45,636 nucleotides of DNA from Nitrospinales bacterium (GTDB lineage: Bacteria; Nitrospinota_A; UBA7883; JACRGQ01): positions 1 through 45,636 of the forward strand of contig JAHFEK010000003.1 of the NCBI GenBank assembly GCA_023248495.1, read 5' to 3'. The translations under genes and the position numbers were made by a program. The notes beneath the pieces were generated by a model, which was not told the DNA's origin, did not search any database, and worked only from the letters and a program-made list of their open reading frames with translations. Below are positions 26,409 to 34,883 of this stretch, one piece after another. Each line of letters begins with the position of its first letter. Positions within the stretch are counted from its first letter, which is position 1.

Positions 26409-26852
26409 TCATTCTTCGGGGTGCGGGAGTTGGCACAAACTCCAGTAGAGGTTGAGGGTTCGGATTGCCTCGACAAATTTGTCAAATTCCACCGGTTTGA
26501 TAATGTACCCGGCGACGCCGAGATCGTAGCTCTCCATCCGGTCGTTTTCCATCTTTGACGTGGTGAGCACCACCACCGGAATGCCGCGCAGCAATCCTTT
26601 GGGGCGCGCCGCGTGGAGAAACTCGATGCCATTCATGACCGGCATGTTGAGATCCAGCAGGATGATGCCGGGCCGCGGATTGGCCTCTTTGTCGGCAAAT
26701 GCCCCTTCGTGTTGAAGGTAGGCCAGCGCTTCCTCGCCGTTCCCCGCAACCTTGAGCATGTTAAGGATTTTGTTTTCTTTAAAGGCGCGCTTGACGGTTT
26801 TCACGTCCACCACATCGTCTTCCACCAACAAAACGGGGAGATTGTCGATCAT
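26409..26852 (-). CDS. Rcp1-like stand-alone response regulator
   Basis: 147 residues, receiver only but slightly longer than CheY, with LLVEDDVVDVKTVKRAF, acceptor Asp in IILLDLNMPVMNGIEFL, VVVLTTSK and IIKPVEF. This matches the Rcp1 type that partners phytochrome-like kinases with the HDLKAPLR histidine box, exactly what the neighbouring kinase has. Its start overlaps the kinase stop by 4 nt (translational coupling), and the hybrid kinase follows at once: a three-step relay looks likely. Confidence 0.93.
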   Translation of the reverse strand: MIDNLPVLLVEDDVVDVKTVKRAFKENKILNMLKVAGNGEEALAYLQHEGAFADKEANPRPGIILLDLNMPVMNGIEFLHAARPKGLLRGIPVVVLTTSKMENDRMESYDLGVAGYIIKPVEFDKFVEAIRTLNLYWSLCQLPHPEE

Positions 26853-29101
26853 CGCTTTTCCTCCTTTAAGTGTTTGGCCAGGTATTGGGTCAATATCCGC
26901 TCGGTATCATCCCGGTCCGCGGCGGGGGTTTTGGGGATGGTGAAATGGAACTCGCTTCCCGCGCCCACGGCGCTTTTTATCCAGACGGCGCCGCCGTTGG
27001 TCTCAACAATTTTTTTTACGAGAGTAAGTCCGATGCCCGTCGATTCCAGCTCATCGCGCGGCTTGAGGCTCTGGAATATCTTGAATATCCGTTCAAAGTG
27101 TTTTTCCTCTATCCCTTGGCCGGTGTCGCGTACGCAAAATTCCCACATCGTATCCGCATCGCGGCAACTGATGACCACTTCCCCTGTTGGCTTGCCCATA
27201 TGTTTTACCGCGTTGCTGATAAGGTTTTGGAAAAGCTGTTCCAGGTGCGTCCGGTCATACATCACGGCGGGCAGCGTTCCCTCCACGCGGACGGTGATGT
27301 TTTCCGGCGGGGCCAGCGCGCTGATGACCAGGCCGGCGATCCGGTTGGCATCCAGATTATCACGCTCCGGTTTCAGGCGGCCCAGGCGGGAATAGCGCAA
27401 TATTCCCTCGATCAGGGCGTTCATCCGCTTAGTGCGTCCCAGCAGGAGCGCCAGGTTTTCGCGGCCCTCATCATCGAGTTTATCGGCATAGTCATGGGAA
27501 ATCCACTCGGCCAACGATCCGATCGCGCGCAGGGGCGCTTTCAGGTCGTGGGACACGATGTAAGCGAATTCCTTGAGTTCCTCATTGCTCCGGTTGAGCG
27601 CGTCAATGAAGGCTTCGCGTTCTCTTTCCCGCCCTTTTCGTTCCGAGATGTCTTCCATGATAAAGATAACGCCGCGTTGAGGTTCAGCCGGGTCGATGGC
27701 GGTGGAGATAATCCGCGCCTGAAAAAGAGAGCCGTCCTTGCGCTTCATCGGCTGCTCCACTTCGTACGTCTCGCCGCGCCCGATCGTGGCATACGCTTTT
27801 ATTCCGCTCTCCTTGAAGACTTCTTCTGAGGGATACAACCTGTCGGTGAGGCTCCCCCTCAGTTCATTCTCGCTGTAACCGGTGATTTTGGCGAGGGCGG
27901 CGTTCAGCCATTGCATTTTGCGGCTTACCAACAAAGCGATGCCGATGGGCGAGGTCTGGAGGATAATCTGCTGCTCCATCATAAGTTGAACGATTTTGTC
28001 TTCCATCTTTTTTCGTTCGGTGAGGTTGATGAAAATGCCGAGGCTTTGCAGCGGCCGACCGGTTTCCGGATCGACCGATATTGGCACCGCCTCCACGAGC
28101 ATGTGAACCTTGCCCCCCGTTCGATGGTTGACTTCGACATCGTACGAGCCGCGTTCTCCGCCGCGTCGGCGTTTTATCTCATCGGCGAAAATTTGGGCAT
28201 TTTCCTCGTTCACCAGCATCGGATCGAAAATGGAGCGCCCCACGATGTCGAGCTTGTTATACCCCAGCATTTCAACCATGGCGATATTTACCCGCTCCGT
28301 GACGATCTTGGCGCCGACCGCTTTGTGCCAGCGGTAGCAGGGGTCCCGTGTTTCATCCTCCGGCCGCAACGGAACAAAGTTCACCACCCACGCGCCAATG
28401 GGGGCTTTTTCCACCAGGTTCATGTTATAGCGGGAGAGATCTTCCAGGCGGCGCAGGTAGGACGTTTTTTCGGTCTCGGCGAGCTTTTTCAGGGTAATGT
28501 CTTCCATCACGGAAACGTAGTTGACGATGTTGCCGTTGGCGTCACGCACCGGGGTAATACGGCAAGAAGCATAATAGGTGTTGCCGTCTTTGTGGCGGTT
28601 TATGATTTCCCCTTCCCACATCCCGCCTTTGTTTAAGGTGTTCCATATCTGTTGATAAAAAGCGTCGTCGTGCTTGCCGCTTTTTAAGATGCTTGGTTTT
28701 TTACCGATCACTTCATCCCACGCATAGCCGGTCATGCCGTGAAACGCGGGATTGACGTATTCGATGGTGTCGCGCGCATCGGTCATCATGATCGCTTCTT
28801 TTCCCTGTTCGATGGCGGTGGCGAAACGGACAAGATCCTGTTCGCTGGTTTGCAGTTCGGCGACTTGACGCACAAAGGGGCGGTAGAAAAAGAAATAGAC
28901 CACCGGCAGTACGGCGGAAACCAGAATAACCGCGTCGATTATGGAACCGGCGAAGCCGTTCAGGTCGATGAGCTGGGCCAATCTTTCCATGATGCCCACT
29001 TCCACCGTGAAGATGGTTATGGTGACGAAGAAAATCAGCCTGAGCGGATTTTTATAGGAAGTATCCGTGACCTGTTCTTTGATTTCGCGGAATGTTTTCA
29101 T
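26849..29101 (-). CDS. Membrane sensor histidine kinase with three to four PAS domains (phytochrome-type HisKA)
   Basis: 750 residues. Two helices (about 20-40 and 56-76) with a short loop, PAS1 (about 85-205), a PAS with a long insertion (about 225-365), PAS3 (about 375-495), HisKA with IVSHDLKAPLRAIGSLAEWI, and HATPase with NLISNAVKHMG, RDTGQGI and STGIGLTLVKK. The PAS motifs YVNPAFHGMTGY and W..ALAKITGYSENEL are of the redox/ligand type, but no cofactor residue is evident. First gene of an operon with the Rcp1-like receiver, the hybrid kinase and the ICMT-like protein. TM2 resembles that of the kinase at 15890. Confidence 0.93.
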   Translation of the reverse strand: MKTFREIKEQVTDTSYKNPLRLIFFVTITIFTVEVGIMERLAQLIDLNGFAGSIIDAVILVSAVLPVVYFFFYRPFVRQVAELQTSEQDLVRFATAIEQGKEAIMMTDARDTIEYVNPAFHGMTGYAWDEVIGKKPSILKSGKHDDAFYQQIWNTLNKGGMWEGEIINRHKDGNTYYASCRITPVRDANGNIVNYVSVMEDITLKKLAETEKTSYLRRLEDLSRYNMNLVEKAPIGAWVVNFVPLRPEDETRDPCYRWHKAVGAKIVTERVNIAMVEMLGYNKLDIVGRSIFDPMLVNEENAQIFADEIKRRRGGERGSYDVEVNHRTGGKVHMLVEAVPISVDPETGRPLQSLGIFINLTERKKMEDKIVQLMMEQQIILQTSPIGIALLVSRKMQWLNAALAKITGYSENELRGSLTDRLYPSEEVFKESGIKAYATIGRGETYEVEQPMKRKDGSLFQARIISTAIDPAEPQRGVIFIMEDISERKGREREREAFIDALNRSNEELKEFAYIVSHDLKAPLRAIGSLAEWISHDYADKLDDEGRENLALLLGRTKRMNALIEGILRYSRLGRLKPERDNLDANRIAGLVISALAPPENITVRVEGTLPAVMYDRTHLEQLFQNLISNAVKHMGKPTGEVVISCRDADTMWEFCVRDTGQGIEEKHFERIFKIFQSLKPRDELESTGIGLTLVKKIVETNGGAVWIKSAVGAGSEFHFTIPKTPAADRDDTERILTQYLAKHLKEEKR

Positions 29102-29208
29102 GTTACGGTTTGTGCGGCCTCTTTAAAAACTATGAGCCATTCACTCCATCCTACCGAAGGGGGGGCGGGGTCACAAGGGGCAATTTATAGCGGTGGTGCC
29201 TCAGTTTG

Positions 29209-29281
29209 AGATTGCCGCGGCCACCTTCGATGGCCTCGCAATGACAAATTGATGTCATTGCGAGCGTAAGCGAAGCAATCT
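29209..29281. repeat. Inverted repeat, TGTCATTGCGAG/GCAATCT type
   Basis: CTCGCAATGACA (29235-29246) and TGTCATTGCGAG (29253-29264) form a perfect 12-bp stem with a 6-nt loop, inside outer arms AGATTGC (29209-29215) and GCAATCT (29275-29281). It sits between uvrB and the kinase gene and may end uvrB transcripts, though there is no T-tract. Confidence 0.7.
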
Positions 29282-29305
29282 AAAGCTCCTTTCAAAATCG
29301 GCCCT

Positions 29306-31285
29306 TTATCCGTACATGATTTCCATTTGTTTGAGTTCCTTGATCCGGTCGCGGCACTCGGCGGCCCGCTCGAAGTGCAGCGCCTTCGCCTCGCTTAGCA
29401 TTTCCGCCTCCAGCTTTTTTATCGTGTGCGTGATTTCCTGGTGGCTGAGGTACTCCGGCTTTTCCTCCGCCACCATCGGCAGGTCATCGGCATGGGCCGC
29501 CATTGTTTCGTAAATGCGTTTCAGTATGGTGCGGGGGGTGATGTTATTTTCCTTGTTGTGGGCCGTTTGGATCGTGCGCCGCCGCTCCATCTCGCCCAGT
29601 GCGCGCTGCATGGAGCCGGTCATCTTGTCGGCATATAGAATCACCAGCCCGTTGAGATTGCGCGCGGCGCGGCCCGCTGTTTGGATGAGGGATGTTTCGG
29701 AACGGAGAAAGCCCTCCTTGTCCGCGTCCAGAATGGCCACCAGCGACACTTCGGGAAGATCCAGCCCTTCGCGCAGCAGATTGATGCCGATCAGCGCGTC
29801 GAATTCCCCCAGCCGCAACTCGCGCAGGATTTCGGTACGCTCCAGCGTCTCGATATCGGAGTGGAGGTACTTCGCGCGTATGCCGGCGCCGGTGAAATAT
29901 TCGGTCAAATCCTCGGCGAACCGTTTGGTGAGCGTGGTCACCAGCGTCCGCTCATCCCGCGCGGCCCTCAGTTTCACCTCGTGGATAAGGTCGTCCACCT
30001 GTCCGCCGACGGGGCGGATGACGATGGCGGGATCGATAAGCCCGGTGGGGCGGATCACCAGCCGGGCCACATGTCCCTCTGACCGTTCCAGCTCGTACGG
30101 CCCTGGCGTGGCGGAAACGTATATCCGCTGTTTCGGATCCTTTTCAAATTCGCCGAAGTTGAGCGGCCGGTTGTCCAGCGCCGAGGGGAGGCGGAACCCG
30201 TATTTCACCAGCGTCTCCTTGCGCGACCGGTCGCCGGCGTACATGCCGCGCAACTGCGGCACCGACACGTGGCTTTCGTCGATAATCAGCAGCGCATCGG
30301 GCGGAAAGTAATCCAGCAGGGTGGGCGGCGGCTCGCCCGGCTTGCGTCCGGTGAGGTAGCGGCTGTAATTCTCGACGCCGTTGCAGTAGCCGGTCTCTTT
30401 CATCATCTCCAAATCGAATATCGTCCGCTGTTCCAGCCGCTGCGCTTCCACCAGCCGGTTGTTGCTTTGGTGTTCGCCGACGGCGAGTATCAGCTCGCGC
30501 CGGATTTCCTCCCGCGCCTGTTCCATGCGTTGCTGCGTCACCACATAGTGGCTGCCGGGATAGATGGGGGCCGCTTGCAGCTTTTGTATCACCCGTCCGG
30601 TGAGCGGATCGACGCGGGCGATGGAATCTATCTCGTCGCCGAAGAACTCGATGCGCAGTCCCTCGTCGCTTTCGTAGATGGGGATGATCTCCACGATGTC
30701 GCCGTTGACGCGGAACGTGCCGCGCCGGAAATCGATGTTGTTGCGCTCGTAACGCATCTCCACCAGCTTGTCCACCAGCGCGTCGCGGCCGATTTTCTGC
30801 CCCTTCTCCACGCGGGTGAGCATGGCGTAGTACGCCTCGGGCGATCCGATGCCGTAGATGCAGGAGACCGACGCGACGATCAGCGTGTCGGGCCGCTCCA
30901 GCAGGCTGCGGGTGGCGGAGTGGCGCATCTTGTCTATCTCGTCGTTGATGGCGGAGTCCTTTTCGATGAACGTGTCGCTGGTCGGGATGTAGGCCTCCGG
31001 CTGGTAGTAGTCGTAGTAGGAGACGAAGTACTCCACCGCGTTTTCGGGAAAGAAGAATTTGAATTCGTTGTACAGTTGGGCGGCCAGCGTTTTGTTCGGC
31101 GCGAAGACCAGCGTCGGCTTTTGCACTTGCTCGATCACGTTGGCGAGCGTAAAAGTTTTTCCGCTCCCCGTAACCCCCAGCAGCGTCTGGTGCGATACGT
31201 TGTTTTTCAGGTTGGCGGTCAGTTGCTTTATGGCGGCGGGTTGATCCCCCTTCGGCGTGAACTCCGAATGCAGCTTGAACTTCAT
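29306..31285 (-). CDS. uvrB: Excinuclease ABC subunit B
   Basis: 659 residues, usual length. Walker [11 protein letters not shown], the beta-hairpin [12 protein letters not shown] that probes the damaged strand, Walker B-region [10 protein letters not shown], helicase motifs [30 protein letters not shown] and QTAGRAARN, and the C-terminal UVR domain ([11 protein letters not shown]) for UvrC. It loads onto damage with UvrA and recruits UvrC in nucleotide excision repair. The ATG at 31285 lies 6 nt after a perfect extended -10, with no Shine-Dalgarno. No LexA box is evident. Confidence 0.98.
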   Translation of the reverse strand: MKFKLHSEFTPKGDQPAAIKQLTANLKNNVSHQTLLGVTGSGKTFTLANVIEQVQKPTLVFAPNKTLAAQLYNEFKFFFPENAVEYFVSYYDYYQPEAYIPTSDTFIEKDSAINDEIDKMRHSATRSLLERPDTLIVASVSCIYGIGSPEAYYAMLTRVEKGQKIGRDALVDKLVEMRYERNNIDFRRGTFRVNGDIVEIIPIYESDEGLRIEFFGDEIDSIARVDPLTGRVIQKLQAAPIYPGSHYVVTQQRMEQAREEIRRELILAVGEHQSNNRLVEAQRLEQRTIFDLEMMKETGYCNGVENYSRYLTGRKPGEPPPTLLDYFPPDALLIIDESHVSVPQLRGMYAGDRSRKETLVKYGFRLPSALDNRPLNFGEFEKDPKQRIYVSATPGPYELERSEGHVARLVIRPTGLIDPAIVIRPVGGQVDDLIHEVKLRAARDERTLVTTLTKRFAEDLTEYFTGAGIRAKYLHSDIETLERTEILRELRLGEFDALIGINLLREGLDLPEVSLVAILDADKEGFLRSETSLIQTAGRAARNLNGLVILYADKMTGSMQRALGEMERRRTIQTAHNKENNITPRTILKRIYETMAAHADDLPMVAEEKPEYLSHQEITHTIKKLEAEMLSEAKALHFERAAECRDRIKELKQMEIMYG

Positions 31286-31291
31286 CCCGCC

Positions 31292-31300
31292 ATTATACCA
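31292..31300 (-). promoter_or_regulatory. Extended -10 promoter of uvrB, leaderless
   Basis: Reverse strand TGGTATAAT: a perfect extended -10 (TATAAT at 31292-31297). Seven nucleotides downstream of its last base is the A of the uvrB ATG. The -35 is weak. Confidence 0.65.
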
Positions 31301-31347
31301 AGCGGCGGGGACGCAAAAAGGAAGATAACAGCGCGAACTTTTTCAAC

Positions 31348-31382
31348 CACGAATAGCGCGAATAAACACGAATGGGACGAAT
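31348..31382. repeat. Short degenerate tandem repeat with ACGAAT/GCGAAT core
   Basis: Four adjoining units of 7-10 nt: CACGAAT, AGCGCGAAT, AAACACGAAT and GGGACGAAT. Intergenic, upstream of uvrB. No coding sense seen. Confidence 0.5.
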
Positions 31383-31426
31383 CGGAGACCCGGAAAAATT
31401 CTTGTGTCGCCGCCTTTCCCAGGTAG

Positions 31427-31444
31427 GGGCGAATTCATTCGCCC
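31427..31444. repeat. Short palindrome GGGCGAAT-TC-ATTCGCCC
   Basis: An 8-bp perfect stem around TC in the uvrB-ATPase intergenic region. It resembles widespread short dispersed palindromes; no function is visible. Confidence 0.5.
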
Positions 31445-31526
31445 ATTGGCGCGGCGCGCCAAGCTTGTCCGCTCGCCTTGCTAAATGCTACAAAGCAAAA
31501 CCTTGTTCTCGCAATCCCCTCAGTGT

Positions 31527-31552
31527 TTTTCAGATGAGTGCTCACCTGAAAA
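31527..31552 (-). terminator. Candidate hairpin downstream of the P-loop ATPase gene
   Basis: TTTTCAGATGAG (31527-31538) and CTCACCTGAAAA (31541-31552) form a 12-bp stem with one G-T pair and a 2-nt centre, 17 nt beyond the ATPase stop. It is symmetrical and could stop transcripts in either direction, but the T-tract is poor. Confidence 0.4.
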
Positions 31553-31569
31553 CGTTTTTCGTCAATATC

Positions 31570-33162
31570 TCAGTTGGAACGCTTAAACTCTTTGCCTACA
31601 TTCAGAGCCTTCGCGAGGCCGTAAAATATTTGATATTCAGCGTGGGTCTTAACTTTTGGAGATATATTGGCGTAACTTCTATCCCTAAAACACCAGTGGA
31701 AAAAGTCTTTACGGTCTTCTGCCCGCTCAATAAAGCAAATAACATTAAGGTCAAAAATGAACTGTAAAAAATCATTTGCTGTGGCCATGAATTTGGGTGG
31801 CGTCTCGCGCAATGAGTCAATGTGCGCTCGGAGTTTATCGTAGGATTGACAATAGAAGTCATAGTCGAACCTATTCTTCCCATCCAGAAACTCAAAGAAT
31901 TTTAAAAAAATATTATAGTCAGTTAGGGAGTAGTAAAAAGAAAGATGGTCTTTAACTTCGCCTAACAAATAATTTGAGTACTCCCTTTTAAAATGCGGGT
32001 TTTCAAAGTCGTCTAGCGCAAATGTTTTCTTGCTCGGATCATTTTTAGCATTGCTTTTCAGAAATTCAAGCATCGTTACAATGTCACGTGGCCGATAGTA
32101 TGACCATCGAAGGAAGTTGATGAATGAGGTCGGAGTTGAGTATTTCTCATGAACGTTAGGTGAATCCCATGGGAAGTAATAATCCCAGCTTTCACCTTTG
32201 ACAGGCGCTGGCTGTTGTTGTATAGCCAACATGTGGTCAACAACCTCAAATAGCTGAGATGTTCTATGCGTATTGTATTCGGTGCGCCAATCAAGGAAAA
32301 CAGAATTGTCCCTAATCTTTGTGTTCTGGTTTTGCATGCCGATTGACTCAAAGATGTCAGGTCGGAATAATGGTACCGCTCTCATTCGGCCTTTCCTCCC
32401 TTTTATAGAGGGGAAAAAGTCATTATTTATTTCCCAAACAGCATTCGCCAATCCCTTGATGCACTCTAAGTACTCTTCGTAAGGAATGCTGGAAGGGCGA
32501 ATGTCAATTCCATCAATAAAAAGAATGTGGTTTTGATTTAGTCGTATTTGCGAAAAAGCAGATTCAAATTGTTTTTGGATATAAAATAAATTAATTTGAA
32601 ATCGGCTTTCCGAAAAGGTTAAGGCCTCTTTCTCTTCACCTGTTGCCCGTGCATGTTTGGATAATAATTCTGCAGCCAGTTTAGATTCTTGCACGAAATT
32701 CAAGGCTTGAATGATTTCCGGGGAGAACGCTTTGTTGTAATATTCGTCGACTGCGTCATTTAGCGCTTTGAATTTGGAATAGTTCAATAATTTAGAAACG
32801 GCACCTTCTTTTTCGAGTACTTGCTTTGCCATCAGAAGGTAAAGTGTTACTTTCCAGATGCTTGAAAAATCTGACAGGGAGAGGTGTTTTTCTCGCTTTA
32901 AAGATATAAATTTAAGATACTCTGTTTCGCGGACGTAACGAATGGCGGAAATTGTTTTTTTGTAATTATTATTAGAAAGAAAAATAGAATAAACGGTTTT
33001 GCCAGTCCCCTTCTCCCCTAGAAGAAAAGAAATGTTTGGCTCGCACAGTCTATCCAAGTGACCATCCCTGATAAAAACCCTATTCAGCAGATCCTTATTT
33101 TCTCTGCGTTTATAATTCTCCGCATCTGCGTAACCTACTTCAATGTCTTTTACTAATCTCAT
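31570..33162 (-). CDS. P-loop ATPase of the Sll1717 type, function unknown
   Basis: 530 residues. Walker A GEKGTGKT at 49-56, Walker B HILFIDGID (about 212-220), and the later block VPLFRPDIFESIGMQNQNTK followed by VFLDW, typical of the Sll1717-like P-loop family. No membrane helices or recognised effector domain; the C-terminal 200 residues are helical and unassigned. ATG with GGGAG at good spacing. The gene is visibly richer in A and T than its neighbours, is alone, and lies in a repeat-rich stretch between uvrB and a tRNA, all suggesting acquisition by transfer. Such lone ATPases are often found among mobile or defence genes; that role here is only inference. Confidence 0.75.
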   Translation of the reverse strand: MRLVKDIEVGYADAENYKRRENKDLLNRVFIRDGHLDRLCEPNISFLLGEKGTGKTVYSIFLSNNNYKKTISAIRYVRETEYLKFISLKREKHLSLSDFSSIWKVTLYLLMAKQVLEKEGAVSKLLNYSKFKALNDAVDEYYNKAFSPEIIQALNFVQESKLAAELLSKHARATGEEKEALTFSESRFQINLFYIQKQFESAFSQIRLNQNHILFIDGIDIRPSSIPYEEYLECIKGLANAVWEINNDFFPSIKGRKGRMRAVPLFRPDIFESIGMQNQNTKIRDNSVFLDWRTEYNTHRTSQLFEVVDHMLAIQQQPAPVKGESWDYYFPWDSPNVHEKYSTPTSFINFLRWSYYRPRDIVTMLEFLKSNAKNDPSKKTFALDDFENPHFKREYSNYLLGEVKDHLSFYYSLTDYNIFLKFFEFLDGKNRFDYDFYCQSYDKLRAHIDSLRETPPKFMATANDFLQFIFDLNVICFIERAEDRKDFFHWCFRDRSYANISPKVKTHAEYQIFYGLAKALNVGKEFKRSN

Positions 33163-33404
33163 GGCGATCTCCCAATAGATTTCATTTATGATATTTCCTG
33201 GTCGACGTGGTGATTGGTTTATAGGCGACTAATACCTAGTAACCATTATCTTGTTCACAGGAGTTTAGCGCACTTCATATTCTGAGCACAATGGCTAATA
33301 CTGGATCCCCGTGATCGCGAGGATGACAAAGAAACACGTTTGTACTTCGTGTGGCACAACAACGTGAGTATTCACCCCCGGTTTGCCCGTCGGAATCAAG
33401 CGCC

Positions 33405-33512
33405 GTTGGGGAAATTGGGAATAATGGCGCGCTTGGAGCGCTTGCTCCATTTGCAGAAGTTGACGCAGTTGGAGCATTTGTAGAAATTGGCCCGATTGGA
33501 GGATTTGGCGGT
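33405..33512 (+). repeat. 9-nt periodic array, 12 units, consensus NTTGGNGNN
   Basis: Twelve contiguous 9-nt units such as CTTGGAGCG, GTTGGAGCA, ATTGGAGGA and TTTGGCGGT. In frame this reads as a collagen-like G-x-x series (VGEIGNNGALGA...). It ends 8 nt before the hairpin element. Confidence 0.7.
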
Positions 33513-33520
33513 TCCTTTTG

Positions 33521-33600
33521 CTCCGCTCCTCCCTTTGGAAAAGGGAGGAGCGGAGGGATTTGTTATAAATCCCCCTTTATCCCCCTTTTCCAAAGGGGGA
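33521..33600. repeat. Double-hairpin insertion-like element between the two 9-nt arrays
   Basis: Hairpin 1 (33521-33555): 16-bp perfect stem CTCCGCTCCTCCCTTT with loop GGA. Hairpin 2 (33580-33600): 9-bp perfect stem TCCCCCTTT with loop TCC. The CCCCCTTTATCCCCC stretch resembles common palindromic bacterial repeats. It separates two halves of what looks like one array. Confidence 0.7.
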
Positions 33601-33655
33601 CGATTTTTGCCGCGGTCCCCTCACATCTGATTCAGGATGCCAAAGCGGCGACAAC

Positions 33656-33736
33656 TTTGGCGGCGTTGAAGGACTTGGTGGTTTTGGAGGATTTGGAGCT
33701 GTTGGCGGTTTTGGGGAAATAGGAGAATTTGGAGAA
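33656..33736 (+). repeat. 9-nt periodic array, 9 units, same consensus
   Basis: Nine contiguous units: TTTGGCGGC, GTTGAAGGA, CTTGGTGGT, TTTGGAGGA, TTTGGAGCT, GTTGGCGGT, TTTGGGGAA, ATAGGAGAA, TTTGGAGAA. Its reading frame differs from that of the first array (offset 251 nt, not a multiple of 3). Confidence 0.7.
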
Positions 33737-33880
33737 AAAATATTGAAAGGAAAATGCGAAAACCATAAAACCCGATTATTTTGTAACGATAGAATGCAAA
33801 TTACCAGCGGAAAAAGAGGGGAAAGAGATCCTTCACCTGCCGTTCAGGATGACATGCATCCGTATTTTTTCCATACCCCG

Positions 33881-34414
33881 TTAGGTGGCGTCTTTGACGT
33901 AGGCGGCGAGATATTTCTGCCAGCTTTTGATGAAGCTTTCCGGCACGGTGGGGGGATGATTTGAAAATGTGATGAACTTGGGCACGTACGGCTTCCGGAT
34001 CAGCCGCATACCGGTGTCGCCGATGAGGCGGTTTCCTTTTTTCAGGTTGCACTTTTTGCACGCCGCCACCACGTTCAGCCAACTGCTGCCGCCGCCGAGC
34101 GAGCGGGGAACGATGTGATCCACCGTCATTTCGTCATGGGTTTGGCCGCAGTACTGGCAGGTGCGCCGGTCGCGCCGGAGGATGTTCTTTTTGCTGAACG
34201 CCACCATTCCCCAATTGGGAATGCGGACGTGGCGCTTGAGGCGGATAACGGTGGGGCAGGCCATTTGGCCGCTGAATGAACGCAACACCACGCCATCGCT
34301 ATCGACTTGTTCGGCGCGTTCGGACAATAGCATGCTTACCGCGCGCCGCGCCGGGGTAAAGTGCAGCGGCTCGTACGTGTTGTTCAGCACCAGAACCTTT
34401 AGCCGTTCAATCAT
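33881..34414 (-). CDS. HNH endonuclease family protein
   Basis: 177 residues. It begins MIERLKVLVLNNTYEPLHFT and contains the HNH module: zinc cysteines in CQYCGQTHDEMTVDHIVPRS and the NVVAACKKCNLKKGNR half, so both zinc knuckles and the catalytic DH are present. This compact type (LVLN..YEPL start) is widespread in bacteria as a lone gene of unknown target and is not a clear homing or restriction enzyme. The ATG at 34414 is chosen because the family starts there; an in-frame extension to 34486 would overlap the promoter. It is preceded by a strong promoter and lies downstream of tRNA-Asp. Confidence 0.88.
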   Translation of the reverse strand: MIERLKVLVLNNTYEPLHFTPARRAVSMLLSERAEQVDSDGVVLRSFSGQMACPTVIRLKRHVRIPNWGMVAFSKKNILRRDRRTCQYCGQTHDEMTVDHIVPRSLGGGSSWLNVVAACKKCNLKKGNRLIGDTGMRLIRKPYVPKFITFSNHPPTVPESFIKSWQKYLAAYVKDAT

Positions 34415-34457
34415 CGTGGCGTATGTCTTTCCCTTAAAAGTTATAACACCACGCAGA

Positions 34458-34486
34458 ATTGTATTTTGACGCGCCGCATCTGTCAA
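34458..34486 (-). promoter_or_regulatory. Promoter of the HNH gene
   Basis: Reverse strand TTGACA (34481-34486), exactly 17 nt, TACAAT (34458-34463): near-consensus sigma-70. Predicted start about 34451 gives a leader of about 37 nt. Confidence 0.65.
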
Positions 34487-34530
34487 CGGCGAAGGGGAGG
34501 GAGGAACGAAATCATTGAAGGGGATAAAAA

Positions 34531-34607
34531 TGGCGGGGTTGACGGGACTCGAACCCGCGACCTTCTGCGTGACAGGCAGACGTACTAACCAACTGTACTA
34601 CAACCCC
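34531..34607 (-). tRNA. tRNA-Asp (anticodon GTC)
   Basis: 77-nt cloverleaf on the reverse strand. Acceptor GGGGTTG pairs with CAACCCC, anticodon arm TCTGC-CTGTCAC-GCAGA with anticodon GTC, T loop TTCGAGT, discriminator G, encoded CCA (TGG at 34531-34533 on the plus strand). Confidence 0.96.
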
Positions 34608-34624
34608 AGCCGGATGAAGGGGTA

Positions 34625-34653
34625 ATGGTAATGTGACCTGCCATGTTTGTCAA
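34625..34653 (-). promoter_or_regulatory. Promoter of tRNA-Asp
   Basis: Reverse strand TTGACA (34648-34653), 17-nt spacer, TACCAT (34625-34630); start predicted about 11 nt before the mature tRNA end. Confidence 0.6.
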
Positions 34654-34767
34654 CTTCAAATTGCCCGCATTTCTTCTTTTGCACGCCGCGCACAGGAGCG
34701 TAATAAAGAAACAACCCGTAGAAGAACATCATGTTTTCGGCCACGTTACAATAATTTATTTAGGGAA

Positions 34768-34796
34768 TTGACTTTTAGGGCATCACACGGTAACCT
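34768..34796 (+). promoter_or_regulatory. Possible promoter of the small zinc-ribbon gene
   Basis: TTGACT (34768-34773), 17-nt spacer, TAACCT (34791-34796), about 88 nt before the ATG at 34884. The -10 is weak. Confidence 0.3.
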
Positions 34797-34883
34797 TTCC
34801 CACGTTTTGCATGTGCGGAAAAATGGCCAAAAGCCGAACGAGCTTATTTTCAGGTTTTTCTGTGGGAAGGACATTGATTAATT

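Larger units (their letters stand above)
33163..33880. other. 718-bp region without a convincing gene, filled with repeats
   Basis: Between the ATPase and the HNH gene. Contents: an AT-rich upstream region of the ATPase; a repeat-like fragment around 33300-33330 (GGATCCCCGTGATCGCGAGG); a 12-unit 9-nt array (33405-33512); a hairpin element (33521-33600); a 9-unit 9-nt array (33656-33736); and a half copy of the TGTCAT/CTCTTTCC element (about 33810-33855). Open frames here are low complexity and shift frame between the arrays. Confidence 0.7.

Noticed and set aside
26402-26632. Extension of the hybrid kinase start upstream to 26632
   Set aside because: It would overlap the Rcp1-like receiver gene in another frame and adds no domain; the GTG at 26401 fits the receiver-domain start.
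30269-31426. Long frame antisense to uvrB
   Set aside because: uvrB is certain on the other strand; the antisense frame is rich in His, Arg, Val and Asp as expected from a shadow of GC-rich codons.
33351-33722. 123-codon frame across the 9-nt arrays and hairpins
   Set aside because: It changes from a G-x-x series to an unrelated leucine-rich frame across the hairpin element, has no ribosome-binding site and is low complexity. Recorded as repeats instead.
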